From Pseudaestuariivita atlantica (GTDB lineage: Bacteria; Pseudomonadota; Alphaproteobacteria; Rhodobacterales; Rhodobacteraceae): a stretch of DNA of 64,000 bases. The position numbers and the translations under genes were made by a program. The stretch lies in the NCBI RefSeq assembly GCF_001205715.1, contig NZ_AQQZ01000007.1, positions 124,001 through 188,000 on the forward strand. The letters run 5' to 3'. Of the stretch, positions 19,568 through 27,435 are shown piece after piece. The first letter of the stretch is position 1, and each line of letters starts with the position of its first letter. The notes under the pieces are model-generated. The model was given only the letters and a program-made list of their open reading frames with translations. It did not search any database and had not been told where the DNA came from.

Positions 19568-20593
19568 ATGGCTCGGGTGACGGCGCATCAGGTGGCAGAG
19601 CGGGCGGGCGTGAGCCAGTCGGCGGTCAGCCGCGTCTTCACCCCCGGCGCGTCGGTCAGCGAAACCACCCGCAAGAAGGTCCGCGCGGCGGCGGATGCGC
19701 TGGGGTATCGCCCCAATGTGCTGGCGCGGTCGCTGATCACCGGCAAAAGCCGCATCATCGGGCTGATCGTCGCCTACCTCGACAATTACTTCTACCCGGA
19801 GGCGCTGGAAAAGCTGTCGAACGCGCTTCAGGCCGAAGGGTATCACGTGCTGGTCTTCATGGTGTCCAAGACGACCGAGGGCGTGGACCGGATCATGGAC
19901 GAAATCCTCGATTACCAGGTGGATGGGATCGTCGTCGCCTCGGTCGATCTGTCGTCGGAACTGACGGACCGCTGCCGCGCGCAATCGGTGCCGGTGGTGC
20001 TGTTCAACCGCACGCAGGATGGGGCGGGGGTCAACACCGTCACCTCCGACAACTTCGGCGGCGGCCGCGCGGTGGGCGAGTTCCTGATCGCGGGCGGGCA
20101 TCGCCGGATCGGGTATATCGCGGGCTACGAGGGCGCCTCGACCCAGCGGGATCGGGAGGCGGGGTTGCTGGCGGCCCTGACCGGTGCGGGCCTGACCCTG
20201 CATGCGCGGGGCGACGGAGCCTTCCTGCAGGATCGCGCGCGCGAGGCCGCGTTGCGCATGTGCGACGGGCCCGACCGCCCGGACGCGCTGTTCATCGCCA
20301 ATGACCACATGGCGTTCCCGGTGATGGACGCGCTGCGCGCCGATCTGGGGCTGGACGTGCCCGGCGATATCTCGGTCGTGGGATACGACGACGTGCCGCC
20401 CGCGGCATGGCCCGCTTACGACCTGACGACCGTGCGCCAGCGCGCCAACCGCATGGTCGATGCGACGGTCAAGGCGCTGTTGCGCCAGATCGCGGCGCCG
20501 GGCGTGAAACCCACGGCGGACGTGATCGACAGCCCACTTGTGATCCGCGGGTCGGCGCGGCTGCCCGAAGGCATGGAAAGGACGACCCCATGA
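19568..20593 (+). CDS. LacI-family transcriptional regulator of the operon
   Basis: This 341-aa repressor has an N-terminal helix-turn-helix (TAHQVAERAGVSQSAVSRVF) at about residues 5-24. The hinge helix region is YRPNVLARSLITGKS. A periplasmic-binding-protein-like sensor domain follows with LFIANDHMAFPVMDALR and GYDDVP. Its position between the SDR and the last SnoaL gene, with overlap to both, makes it almost surely the local regulator. The TTGCCAA cluster upstream of the first gene is its likely target. The inducer would be the imported solute or a downstream product. Confidence 0.9.
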   Translation: MARVTAHQVAERAGVSQSAVSRVFTPGASVSETTRKKVRAAADALGYRPNVLARSLITGKSRIIGLIVAYLDNYFYPEALEKLSNALQAEGYHVLVFMVSKTTEGVDRIMDEILDYQVDGIVVASVDLSSELTDRCRAQSVPVVLFNRTQDGAGVNTVTSDNFGGGRAVGEFLIAGGHRRIGYIAGYEGASTQRDREAGLLAALTGAGLTLHARGDGAFLQDRAREAALRMCDGPDRPDALFIANDHMAFPVMDALRADLGLDVPGDISVVGYDDVPPAAWPAYDLTTVRQRANRMVDATVKALLRQIAAPGVKPTADVIDSPLVIRGSARLPEGMERTTP

Positions 20594-21558
20594 AGGGATT
20601 TTCAAACCGGTTCAAGGACTTCCCCGATTATATCATCGGGATCACCAAGGAGATCTGGGAAGACCGGGGCATCGCCACGCTGCACGAATACTACGCGCCG
20701 GACATCGTGGTGCGCTCGCCAGCGTCGGTCGTGGTCGGCAATCAGGGCGTGATCGCGGCGACGATGGCGACGCTGGCCGAGTTCCCGGACCGGACTTTGT
20801 ACGGAGAGGACGTGATCTGGTCGGGCACGCCGGAAGAGGGGATGCTGTCGTCTCATCGTCTGCATTCGACGGCGACGCATTCGGGCGACGGGGTCTATGG
20901 CACGGCGACGGGCAAGCGGTTGCAGTACCGGATCATCGCCGACTGTCACGCGATCAACAACCAGATCAACGACGAATGGCTGATCCGCGATCAGGGCGCG
21001 ATCGTGCGGCAGTTGGGATGGGACCCCAAGGAGTATGCCGCTGACCTGATCGCGAAAGAGGGCGGGCCGGAGAAAAGCACACCGACCTTCCATCCCTCCC
21101 GCGACATCGAGGGCCCCTACAAGGGGCGCGGAAACGATAACGATTGGGGCGCGAAATACGCCGATATCCTGACCCGGATCATGGGGGCCGACATGGCCGC
21201 GATCCCGGCGGAATACGACCGGGCCGTTGCCTCGCACTACCCCGGCGGCGTGGACGGGATCAGCCACGGGCCGGTGGACCGGTTCTGGATGGGCCTGCGC
21301 GCGGCGTTTCCGTCGGCGACGTTCGAAATCCACCACCAGATCGGGCGGTACGACCCGATGATGCCGCCCCGCGCCGCGCTGCGCTGGTCGCTGACGGGCA
21401 AGCATGACGGCTGGGGCGCGTTCGGCACGCCTACCGGGGCCGAGGTCCATGTCATGGGCGCCTCCCATGCCGAATTCGGGCCGTGGGGTCTGCGGCGGGA
21501 GTTCACGCTGTTCGATGAAACGGCGCTTTGGAAGCAGATCCTGTTGCACACTGGGTGA
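20590..21558 (+). CDS. SnoaL/NTF2-like protein with two domains (paralogue 4)
   Basis: This 322-aa protein has two NTF2-like halves (about residues 10-165 and 190-320), each with the usual TG-K-x-x-x-R/W core (TATGKRLQYRIIADCHAINN and LRWSLTGKHDG). It is the most divergent of the four; the C-terminal strand is AEFGPWGLRREFTLFDE. The ATG overlaps the stop of the LacI gene (ATGA). Thus regulator and enzyme are made from the same transcript. A strong hairpin follows at 21667. Function is inferred only from fold and company. Confidence 0.72.
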   Translation: MKGFSNRFKDFPDYIIGITKEIWEDRGIATLHEYYAPDIVVRSPASVVVGNQGVIAATMATLAEFPDRTLYGEDVIWSGTPEEGMLSSHRLHSTATHSGDGVYGTATGKRLQYRIIADCHAINNQINDEWLIRDQGAIVRQLGWDPKEYAADLIAKEGGPEKSTPTFHPSRDIEGPYKGRGNDNDWGAKYADILTRIMGADMAAIPAEYDRAVASHYPGGVDGISHGPVDRFWMGLRAAFPSATFEIHHQIGRYDPMMPPRAALRWSLTGKHDGWGAFGTPTGAEVHVMGASHAEFGPWGLRREFTLFDETALWKQILLHTG

Positions 21559-21666
21559 GCCGCCGCGCTTCGTCGGGCCCTGGACCGGCGAGCCGACGGA
21601 CGAGCCAAGGCGCTTTATGCCTGCAAATCCGGAAAAGGGATGGACGATGCGCGTCGTTCAGACAAT

Positions 21667-21693
21667 TCGCCGGGCCGTGGGAGGGCCCGGCGA
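21667..21693 (+). terminator. GC-rich hairpin after the SnoaL operon
   Basis: A perfect 10-bp stem, TCGCCGGGCC/GGCCCGGCGA, has a GTGGGAG loop but no U-tract. It lies 108 bp after the last operon gene and could end that transcript in a Rho-independent or mRNA-processing manner. Confidence 0.5.
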
Positions 21694-21816
21694 TGCGCGG
21701 CGGCCTGCGGCCTTGATTCCGCGCAAGCCCTGCAAAATCGTTGAGCCCCCGTCAGGGCGTTGACCTTGCCCGCGCTTGGCCTCACAAAACCGTGAAGAGG
21801 TGAGGGAGAGGGCATC

Positions 21817-22950
21817 ATGGCAATCCGGACAACGCATGTGGGCTCGCTGCCGCGCAGCCAGAAGGTGGTGGATTTCATCTTCGCGCGTGAGCGCGGCGAA
21901 GATTATGACCCGGCGGCCTTCGATGCCGCGATGACCGAGGCCGTGGACGCGACCGTCGCCCGGCAGGTCGAGGCCGGGGTCGATATCGTGTCGGATGGCG
22001 AGACCTCGAAGATCTCGTATGCCACCTACGTCAAGGACCGCTACACCGGGTTCGACGGCGACAGCCCCCGCAACGCGCCCGCCGACCTCAAGATGTTTCC
22101 CGGCTTCCTGAAACGGCTCGCCGACGATGGCGGCACGCCGAAATACGCGCGGCCCATGTGCGTGGGAGAGGTGAAGTCGAAAGGGCAGGGTGAGCTGGAA
22201 AAGGACATTGCCAACCTCAAGGCGGCGATGGCCGCGCACGGGGTCGAGCGGGGGTTCATGAACGCGGCCTCTCCGGGCGTGATCTCGCTGTTCCTGCAGA
22301 ACGATTACTACCCAAGCCGGGAGGCCTATCTTGCAGCGCTGGCCGATGCGATGCGCGAGGAATACGAAACCATCGTGGGTGCGGGGCTGGACCTGCAACT
22401 CGATTGCCCCGACCTTGCCCTGTCGCGGCACATGCTGTTTGCCGACCTGTCGGACGACGAGTTCCTCAGGATCGCGGGCGCGCATGTGGAGGCGCTGAAC
22501 CACGCGCTGCAGAACGTGCCCGCCGACAAGGTGCGCGTGCATATCTGCTGGGGCAATTACGAAGGGCCGCATTGCTGCGACATCGACATGGCCACCGTGT
22601 TCGACACGCTGATGTCGACCAAGGCGCGCTATGTCCTGTTCGAGACGTCGAACCCCCGCCACGCCCACGAATGGACGGTGTTCCGCGATCGCAAGGCCGA
22701 CATCCCCGACGACAAGGTACTGGTGCCGGGCGTGGTGGATACGACCACGAACTTCATCGAGCACCCTGAACTGGTCGCGCAGCGGCTGGAGCGGTTCACC
22801 GGGATCGTGGGCGAGGACCGCGTGATCGCGGGGTCGGATTGCGGGTTCGGGACGTTCGCGGGGTTTGGCACGGTCGATCCCGACATCGCCTATGCCAAGC
22901 TGAGGGCGATGAAGGACGGGGCGGCGCTCGCCTCCGGACGCCCCGGCTGA
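21817..22950 (+). CDS. MetE C-terminal-like methyltransferase (cobalamin-independent methionine synthase II family)
   Basis: This 377-aa TIM-barrel protein resembles the C-terminal half of MetE. Near the N-terminus is THVGSLPRS, then VDIVSDGETSK. Zinc ligands are expected at the VRVHICWGNYEG segment (His and Cys) and the SDCGFGTF segment (final Cys). It lacks the N-terminal half of true MetE. Such short proteins include methyl- or alkyl-transferases with other acceptors, for example coenzyme M or unknown thiols. Its 5' neighbour is the SnoaL operon terminator and its 3' neighbour runs on the other strand. A 258-bp spacer precedes it, with no riboswitch that I recognise. Confidence 0.8.
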   Translation: MAIRTTHVGSLPRSQKVVDFIFARERGEDYDPAAFDAAMTEAVDATVARQVEAGVDIVSDGETSKISYATYVKDRYTGFDGDSPRNAPADLKMFPGFLKRLADDGGTPKYARPMCVGEVKSKGQGELEKDIANLKAAMAAHGVERGFMNAASPGVISLFLQNDYYPSREAYLAALADAMREEYETIVGAGLDLQLDCPDLALSRHMLFADLSDDEFLRIAGAHVEALNHALQNVPADKVRVHICWGNYEGPHCCDIDMATVFDTLMSTKARYVLFETSNPRHAHEWTVFRDRKADIPDDKVLVPGVVDTTTNFIEHPELVAQRLERFTGIVGEDRVIAGSDCGFGTFAGFGTVDPDIAYAKLRAMKDGAALASGRPG

Positions 22951-23006
22951 GCCCGATTTCCTGGCGAAAATCGCGCGTCAGCGGCCCGCCCTCCAGGCCA
23001 GCGCCG

Positions 23007-23405
23007 TCAGGCGGTGTAGTCGGCGTCGCTCACATGGTCGAGCCACGTGACATGGGTGCCGCTGTCGTCGGCTTCCTGCATGGCGACGTGGGTCATTTCG
23101 GCGTCGGGCGCCGCGCCGTGCCAGTGCTCTTCATCGGGATGGAAGAACACAGTGTCGCCGGGTTTCAGCGTGATGACCGGACCGCCGCGACGTTGGGCGC
23201 GGCCTTCCCCGGCGGTGACGAAGATCGTCTGTCCGCGCGGATGGGTGTGCCATGCCGTGCGCGCGCCGGGCTGGAACGTGACGCTGAGCGCGCGCAGTTG
23301 CGCGGGCAGGGGTGCCTCGATGATCGGGGTGAGGGTCACGTCGCCGGTGAAATACTCGGCGGGGCCGGGCCGGTCGGGGCGGTCGCCCGCGGAGTGATGA
23401 TCCAT
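23007..23405 (-). CDS. Small cupin (mandelonitrile-lyase-like family)
   Basis: This 132-aa single-domain cupin has the metal-binding core TAWHTHPRGQTIFVTAGEG (His, His, Gln) and the second motif PGDTVFFHPDEEHWHGA with the fourth ligand. The pattern is shared by a group that includes bacterial hydroxynitrile lyases and many oxygen-handling proteins. The start at 23405 follows a GGGAG Shine-Dalgarno; the open frame continues upstream but without a conserved sequence. It lies next to the RACo-like gene, 19 bp away. It may work on small aldehydes or act as a metal-binding regulator. Confidence 0.8.
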   Translation of the reverse strand: MDHHSAGDRPDRPGPAEYFTGDVTLTPIIEAPLPAQLRALSVTFQPGARTAWHTHPRGQTIFVTAGEGRAQRRGGPVITLKPGDTVFFHPDEEHWHGAAPDAEMTHVAMQEADDSGTHVTWLDHVSDADYTA

Positions 23406-23424
23406 GGCGTGTCTCCCTTGACGC

Positions 23425-25464
23425 TCAGGCGCGGCGACGGCGGCGGCGACCGCCGCCTTCATCGCTGCCGGTGTTGAAGCTGACCTGCGGCAGGTTCACG
23501 ACGGCGCGCAGTTCGGGGAACGGGTCGGTCGCGTGCGGAATGGCGTTGGCGGCGACGAAATGTTCCTGGAACTTCGGCTCGATAGCGGTTTCGACCTTGG
23601 TGATCCGGTGCACCGTTTCCTCGATCTCCGCCCGCGCGGTGATGCTGCAGAGCGCGATGCGCGCGCCGGTGCCCGCCGCGTTGCCGGCAGAGGTCACGTG
23701 ATCCAGCGGCACGTCGGGGATCATGCCCAGCACCATCGCGTGCTTGGGCGAGATATGCGCGCCGAACGCGCCCGCCAGCACCACGCGGTCGACCTTGTCG
23801 ACGCCCATTTCGTCCATCAGCAGGCGCGCGCCCGCATAAAGCGCCGATTTTGCCAGCTGGATCGCGCGGATGTCGCCTTGGGTCACGGTGATGCGCGGCC
23901 CGCCCGTGTCGGAGGCGTCGTGCAGGACATAGGCGTGGGTGCGGCCTTCGGGGATGCAGCGCGGGGTGCCTGTCGCCTCGGCCGACCCGATCAGGCCCGA
24001 TGGGTCGAGAAGGCCCGCCATGCGCATCTCGGCCACGGCTTCGATAATGCCCGACCCGCAGATGCCGGTGATGCCGGTGCCCTTGGTCGCCTCGGCAAAG
24101 CCGTCCTCGTCGGACCAGAGGTCACAGCCGATCACGCGGAAGCGGGGTTCCTTGGTGGCGGGGTCGATCTCTACCCGTTCGATGGCGCCGGGGGCGGCGC
24201 GCTGGCCGGAGCTGATCTGCGCGCCTTCAAACGCGGGGCCGGTGGGGGACGAACAGGCGAGCACGCGCGTGGTGTTTCCCAGAAGGATCTCGGCATTGGT
24301 GCCGACGTCGACGACCAGCGACAGGTCCTCGCGCTTGCCCGGTTCCTCGCTCAGTGCCACGGCGGCGGCATCGGCCCCCACATGGCCCGCGATGCAGGGC
24401 AGAAGGTAGACCTGCGCGCACGGGTTCATCGCGGTGAGGTCGAGCGACGGGGCGGGCAGCGTCAGGCTATCGGAGGTCGCAAGCGCGAACGGGGCTTGGC
24501 CCAGCTCCACCGGGTCGATTCCGAGCAGCAGGTGGTGCATGACCGGGTTGCAGACGAACACGGTTTCCATGATCGATTGCGTGTCGATCCCCGCCTCGGT
24601 CGCGATGCCCTGTGTCAGGCCGTTGATGGCGGTGCGGACGGCGTCCGTCATGTCCTTGTCGCCGCCGGGGTTCATCATGGCATAGCTGACGCGGCTCATC
24701 AGGTCCTCGCCGAACCGGATCTGCGGGTTCATCACGCCGGACGAGGCAAGGACGGCCCCGGTGCGCAGGTCGCACAGATGCGCGGCGATGGTGGTGGAGC
24801 CAAGGTCGATGGCCAGCCCGTGCAGCCCGCCTTCGTAAAGACCCGGCCAGATCTGCAGGATGCGCGGTGGGCCGCCGCGGTGGTCGGCATGCACGGCGAC
24901 GGTGACGTACCAGTTGCCCTTGCGCAGCACCTTCTGCAGGTCGGGTAGCAGGGAGGGCTCGACGGTGGCGCCCTCGATCTCCCATTGCTGGGACAGCGCG
25001 CGGTCGATGCGTTCGACGTCGCCCGTGGGCGTGTGCATGTCGGGCTCGTCCACGGCGATGTAATAGGTCCGGGTGGCGGGGGCCATTTCGATGTCGCGGG
25101 CGGCGGCTTCCTTGCGCACGACCTGCCGGTGCACCTGGCTTTCGGGCGGCACGTCGATCACCACGTCGCCCTGCACCTGCGCCTGGCAGCCAAGGCGACG
25201 GCCCTTCGGCAATCCGCGTTTGTCGTCATAGCGTTGCTCGACCGCGTTCCAGTCGCTGAGCGCGCCGTCGCGCACCGTGATCCCGTGTTTCGGGAAGTCG
25301 CCATAGGACGGCGTGACCTGGCATTTCGAACAGATGCCCCGCCCGCCGCAGACGCTGTCGAGGTCGACGCCAAGCTGCCGCGCGGCCTGAAGGATGGGGG
25401 TGCCTACCGGGAAGCGGCCGCGCTTGCCGGACGGGGTGAAGACGACGAGGGGATCGTTGCTCAT
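23425..25464 (-). CDS. RACo-like corrinoid-protein reductive activator (2Fe-2S plus ASKHA domain)
   Basis: This 679-aa protein has an N-terminal plant-type ferredoxin motif CGGRGICSKC at 39-48 with a fourth cysteine in RLGCQAQV. It then has a linker and a large ASKHA-type ATPase domain (DLGSTTIAAHL, VDVGTNAEILLGN and GAFGAHISP). This fits the family that uses ATP to reduce Co(II) corrinoid proteins back to Co(I). The end is an unusual run of Gly and Arg (GGGRRRRRRA). No corrinoid protein or methyltransferase partner is adjacent; an MttB homologue lies at 36.3 kb. The start at 25464 is preferred over 25530 because it lacks the poorly conserved extension. Confidence 0.85.
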   Translation of the reverse strand: MSNDPLVVFTPSGKRGRFPVGTPILQAARQLGVDLDSVCGGRGICSKCQVTPSYGDFPKHGITVRDGALSDWNAVEQRYDDKRGLPKGRRLGCQAQVQGDVVIDVPPESQVHRQVVRKEAAARDIEMAPATRTYYIAVDEPDMHTPTGDVERIDRALSQQWEIEGATVEPSLLPDLQKVLRKGNWYVTVAVHADHRGGPPRILQIWPGLYEGGLHGLAIDLGSTTIAAHLCDLRTGAVLASSGVMNPQIRFGEDLMSRVSYAMMNPGGDKDMTDAVRTAINGLTQGIATEAGIDTQSIMETVFVCNPVMHHLLLGIDPVELGQAPFALATSDSLTLPAPSLDLTAMNPCAQVYLLPCIAGHVGADAAAVALSEEPGKREDLSLVVDVGTNAEILLGNTTRVLACSSPTGPAFEGAQISSGQRAAPGAIERVEIDPATKEPRFRVIGCDLWSDEDGFAEATKGTGITGICGSGIIEAVAEMRMAGLLDPSGLIGSAEATGTPRCIPEGRTHAYVLHDASDTGGPRITVTQGDIRAIQLAKSALYAGARLLMDEMGVDKVDRVVLAGAFGAHISPKHAMVLGMIPDVPLDHVTSAGNAAGTGARIALCSITARAEIEETVHRITKVETAIEPKFQEHFVAANAIPHATDPFPELRAVVNLPQVSFNTGSDEGGGRRRRRRA

Positions 25465-25553
25465 GGCGTGCTCCGTGCTTGAGCGCGAGCATAGGGCGCG
25501 TGACGGAAAGCGAAAGCCGATTGGCGGCATCTCGCGGCCTGCCAGCGGCGCAC

Positions 25554-26051
25554 TTACCGCGTCCGGATGACGCGGGCGCGGGCGGTGGCGAGAAGGGCGC
25601 GGGAGTAGAGTTTGTGGAACCCCAGAAGCGCGCGATAGACGGTGCCGAGATCGCGGCCCGGCTCCGGCGGCACAATGGCGGAGCCGAAATAGAGGCGGGT
25701 GCCAGCCTCGTCAGGCGCGACGGCGAGCCATGAGCGCGTCGCGGACGAGGGGTCGCACATGAGAAGCTGGCTGTCGCTGCGATCCTCGACCGTCCACGCG
25801 GCGAAGCGGTCGGTCCCGGACCGGGCCAGCGCCCGCGCCTCGACATCGGTAGAGCGGTAGCCCGCCAGCCCGAGGATCTGGCGTTCGATGCGGAAGAGCC
25901 ACGCGGTGTAGAACGCCTCGACATAAGCGGGCAGGTCCACGGGGCCGTCCACGGTGACGGTAAAGCAGTCGGTGTAGCAATCGTCACGATCGGCATAGCG
26001 CGCCAGAAGCGCGCCGGGGGGTAGGGGGGCGGTGGTGACGCGCTTACCCAT
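25554..26051 (-). CDS. Uncharacterised protein between RACo-like and agmatinase-like genes
   Basis: I do not recognise this 165-aa protein. It is soluble, without signal peptide or membrane segment. A Cys pair lies in DDCYTDCFTV near residue 27, and the protein has an Arg-rich C-terminus. The segment FAAWTVEDRSDSQLLMCDP is a notable conserved-looking block. Its start overlaps the end of the agmatinase-like gene by 8 bp, so the two are in one operon. A role linked to the RACo/agmatinase neighbourhood is possible but is only guilt by association. Confidence 0.6.
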   Translation of the reverse strand: MGKRVTTAPLPPGALLARYADRDDCYTDCFTVTVDGPVDLPAYVEAFYTAWLFRIERQILGLAGYRSTDVEARALARSGTDRFAAWTVEDRSDSQLLMCDPSSATRSWLAVAPDEAGTRLYFGSAIVPPEPGRDLGTVYRALLGFHKLYSRALLATARARVIRTR

Positions 26052-27009
26052 CGCCGCGCGCGTGGAAGATGAAGCCGAGCGTGTTGAGCAGAAGCTGCGC
26101 CGCGAGGATCGAGGTGGAGCCGGTCGGGTCGTAATCCGGCGCGACCTCGACGAGGTCGATCCCCACGATGTCGTGGCTTTGCGCCACCGCCTGCATCAGT
26201 TCCAGCACCTCGTAATAAAGGAACCCGCCATGCGACGGCGTGCCGGTGCCGGGGGCGATGGAGGGGCAAAAGGCGTCGATGTCGATGGTGATGTAAAGCC
26301 GCGCGCCTGCGGGGATGCGGGCCGCCAGCGCTTTGGTCCCAAGGGTGCGGGCCTGTCGGACGCTGAGGATGTCGGACCCCATCGCGCGGGCGTCGTCGTA
26401 GCCTTCCTTTGCGGTCGAGCTGACATTGCGGATGCCGACTTGCGTGAGGCCGGTGACATAGGGCTGTTCGGCGGCCCGGCGCATCGGGTTGCCGTGGCCG
26501 TGACGGACCCCGTGGCGTTCGTCGACGAAATCGAGATGCGCGTCGATCTGCAGGACGTGGATGTCGCCCTGTCCATCGAAGGCGCGGATGCAGGGGATGT
26601 TGATCGAATGGTCGCCGCCGATGGTGACGGGTAGCGCGCCCGCGTCGAGGATGGCGCGCACGCCGGCCTCGATATTGGTGTGGCTTTTCTCGGTATCGGT
26701 GTGGACGATGTCGGCATCGCCGATATCCACGATGCGGACCGATCCGGGCAGGTAGGTCGCGTCATCCTCGTGGTCATAGGCTCCCGCATGGCCGAAGGAG
26801 AAGAGCGTCGAGGCCTCGCGCACGCCGCGCGGGCCGAACCGCGCGCCGGAGCGCCATTGCGTGCCGAAATCGAACGGCGCGCCGAGGATCGCCACGTCGG
26901 CGTCGATCGCGGACCAGTCGCTCACATAGGGGCGTTTGCCGAAGGTGGAGATGCCAACGAAGGGCAGATCGAGGCGCCCGCTGTCGTAGGAATTGGCCAT
27001 GTTGCGCAA
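26044..27009 (-). CDS. Agmatinase-family ureohydrolase
   Basis: This 321-aa manganese or nickel ureohydrolase of the arginase/agmatinase fold shows metal-binding segments GGDHS, DAHLDFVDE and DIDAFCPSIAPGTGTP. Agmatinases usually carry DP after the second Asp pair, whereas here the position reads CP. The FGP-x-G-V-R-E-A segment and the GGFLYYEVLE block are typical of a subgroup of alphaproteobacterial agmatinases. Possible substrates are agmatine, guanidinobutyrate or guanidine. It shares an operon with the unknown 165-aa gene, and a repeat element lies just upstream. A start at 27000 is equally possible. Confidence 0.82.
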   Translation of the reverse strand: MRNMANSYDSGRLDLPFVGISTFGKRPYVSDWSAIDADVAILGAPFDFGTQWRSGARFGPRGVREASTLFSFGHAGAYDHEDDATYLPGSVRIVDIGDADIVHTDTEKSHTNIEAGVRAILDAGALPVTIGGDHSINIPCIRAFDGQGDIHVLQIDAHLDFVDERHGVRHGHGNPMRRAAEQPYVTGLTQVGIRNVSSTAKEGYDDARAMGSDILSVRQARTLGTKALAARIPAGARLYITIDIDAFCPSIAPGTGTPSHGGFLYYEVLELMQAVAQSHDIVGIDLVEVAPDYDPTGSTSILAAQLLLNTLGFIFHARGDG

Positions 27010-27010
27010 C

Positions 27011-27060
27011 CGGGGGCCAGCCCCCGGACCCCCGAGGTATTTGTCGAACCGAAGAAGGAG
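27011..27060 (+). repeat. GC palindrome/TATTT/GAAGAAG intergenic repeat
   Basis: The region holds CGGGGGCCAGCCCCCGG, then a TATTTG segment, then GAACCGAAGAAGGAG. It has the same layout as the 36-nt repeat (GC-rich block, A/T block, GAAGAAG), but different sequence. It lies between the agmatinase-like start and the next gene. Confidence 0.55.
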
Positions 27061-27089
27061 GGATCCTTCGCCGCGACCAGACCACGGGG

Positions 27090-27332
27090 TCAGGGGATGG
27101 TCAACCAGCGTGCGGTGCCGTTGTGGTCGAGCGCGATGCGACCGTCTTCGATGACGAGGATCTCGTCTCCGTTCAGGAGGGCGCCGGTTTCCAGCATGTG
27201 GGTCTGGCCCGAGGGCATCTTGATCAGGGCGCGGGGGGTGTCGTCGAGGAAGGTGCCCAGAAGGACGGGGCGGTTGTGGGGCAGGCGGACCTGTTCGGTC
27301 GCGTGTTCGGCGGCCTTGCTCGATTGGCTCAT
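27090..27332 (-). CDS. Small uncharacterised protein with SH3-like repeat pattern
   Basis: This 80-aa protein is soluble and starts MSQSSKAAEHATEQ with a hydrophilic N-terminus. The rest looks like a small beta barrel: LGTFLDDTPRALIKMPSGQ, then LETGALLNGDEILVIEDG, RIALDHNGTARWLTIP. Such a pattern occurs in short PilP- or SH3-like domains. I cannot name it. It lies between agmatinase and purF, with the same strand. Its position does not suggest a specific partner. Confidence 0.55.
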   Translation of the reverse strand: MSQSSKAAEHATEQVRLPHNRPVLLGTFLDDTPRALIKMPSGQTHMLETGALLNGDEILVIEDGRIALDHNGTARWLTIP

Positions 27333-27435
27333 CTTGCTCTCCGTGTCGTTTCGGAGGGGCGAGATATGAGCGGATGTCGCGGGGAGGAAGAGGTGGCGAC
27401 GCCGCGTCAGGCGCGGGGTGGCGAGGGTCTGCCGA

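Noticed and set aside
21559-21816. SAM- or SAH-type riboswitch before the MetE-like gene
   Set aside because: The spacer shows a GC-rich terminator-like hairpin but none of the conserved riboswitch core that I know.
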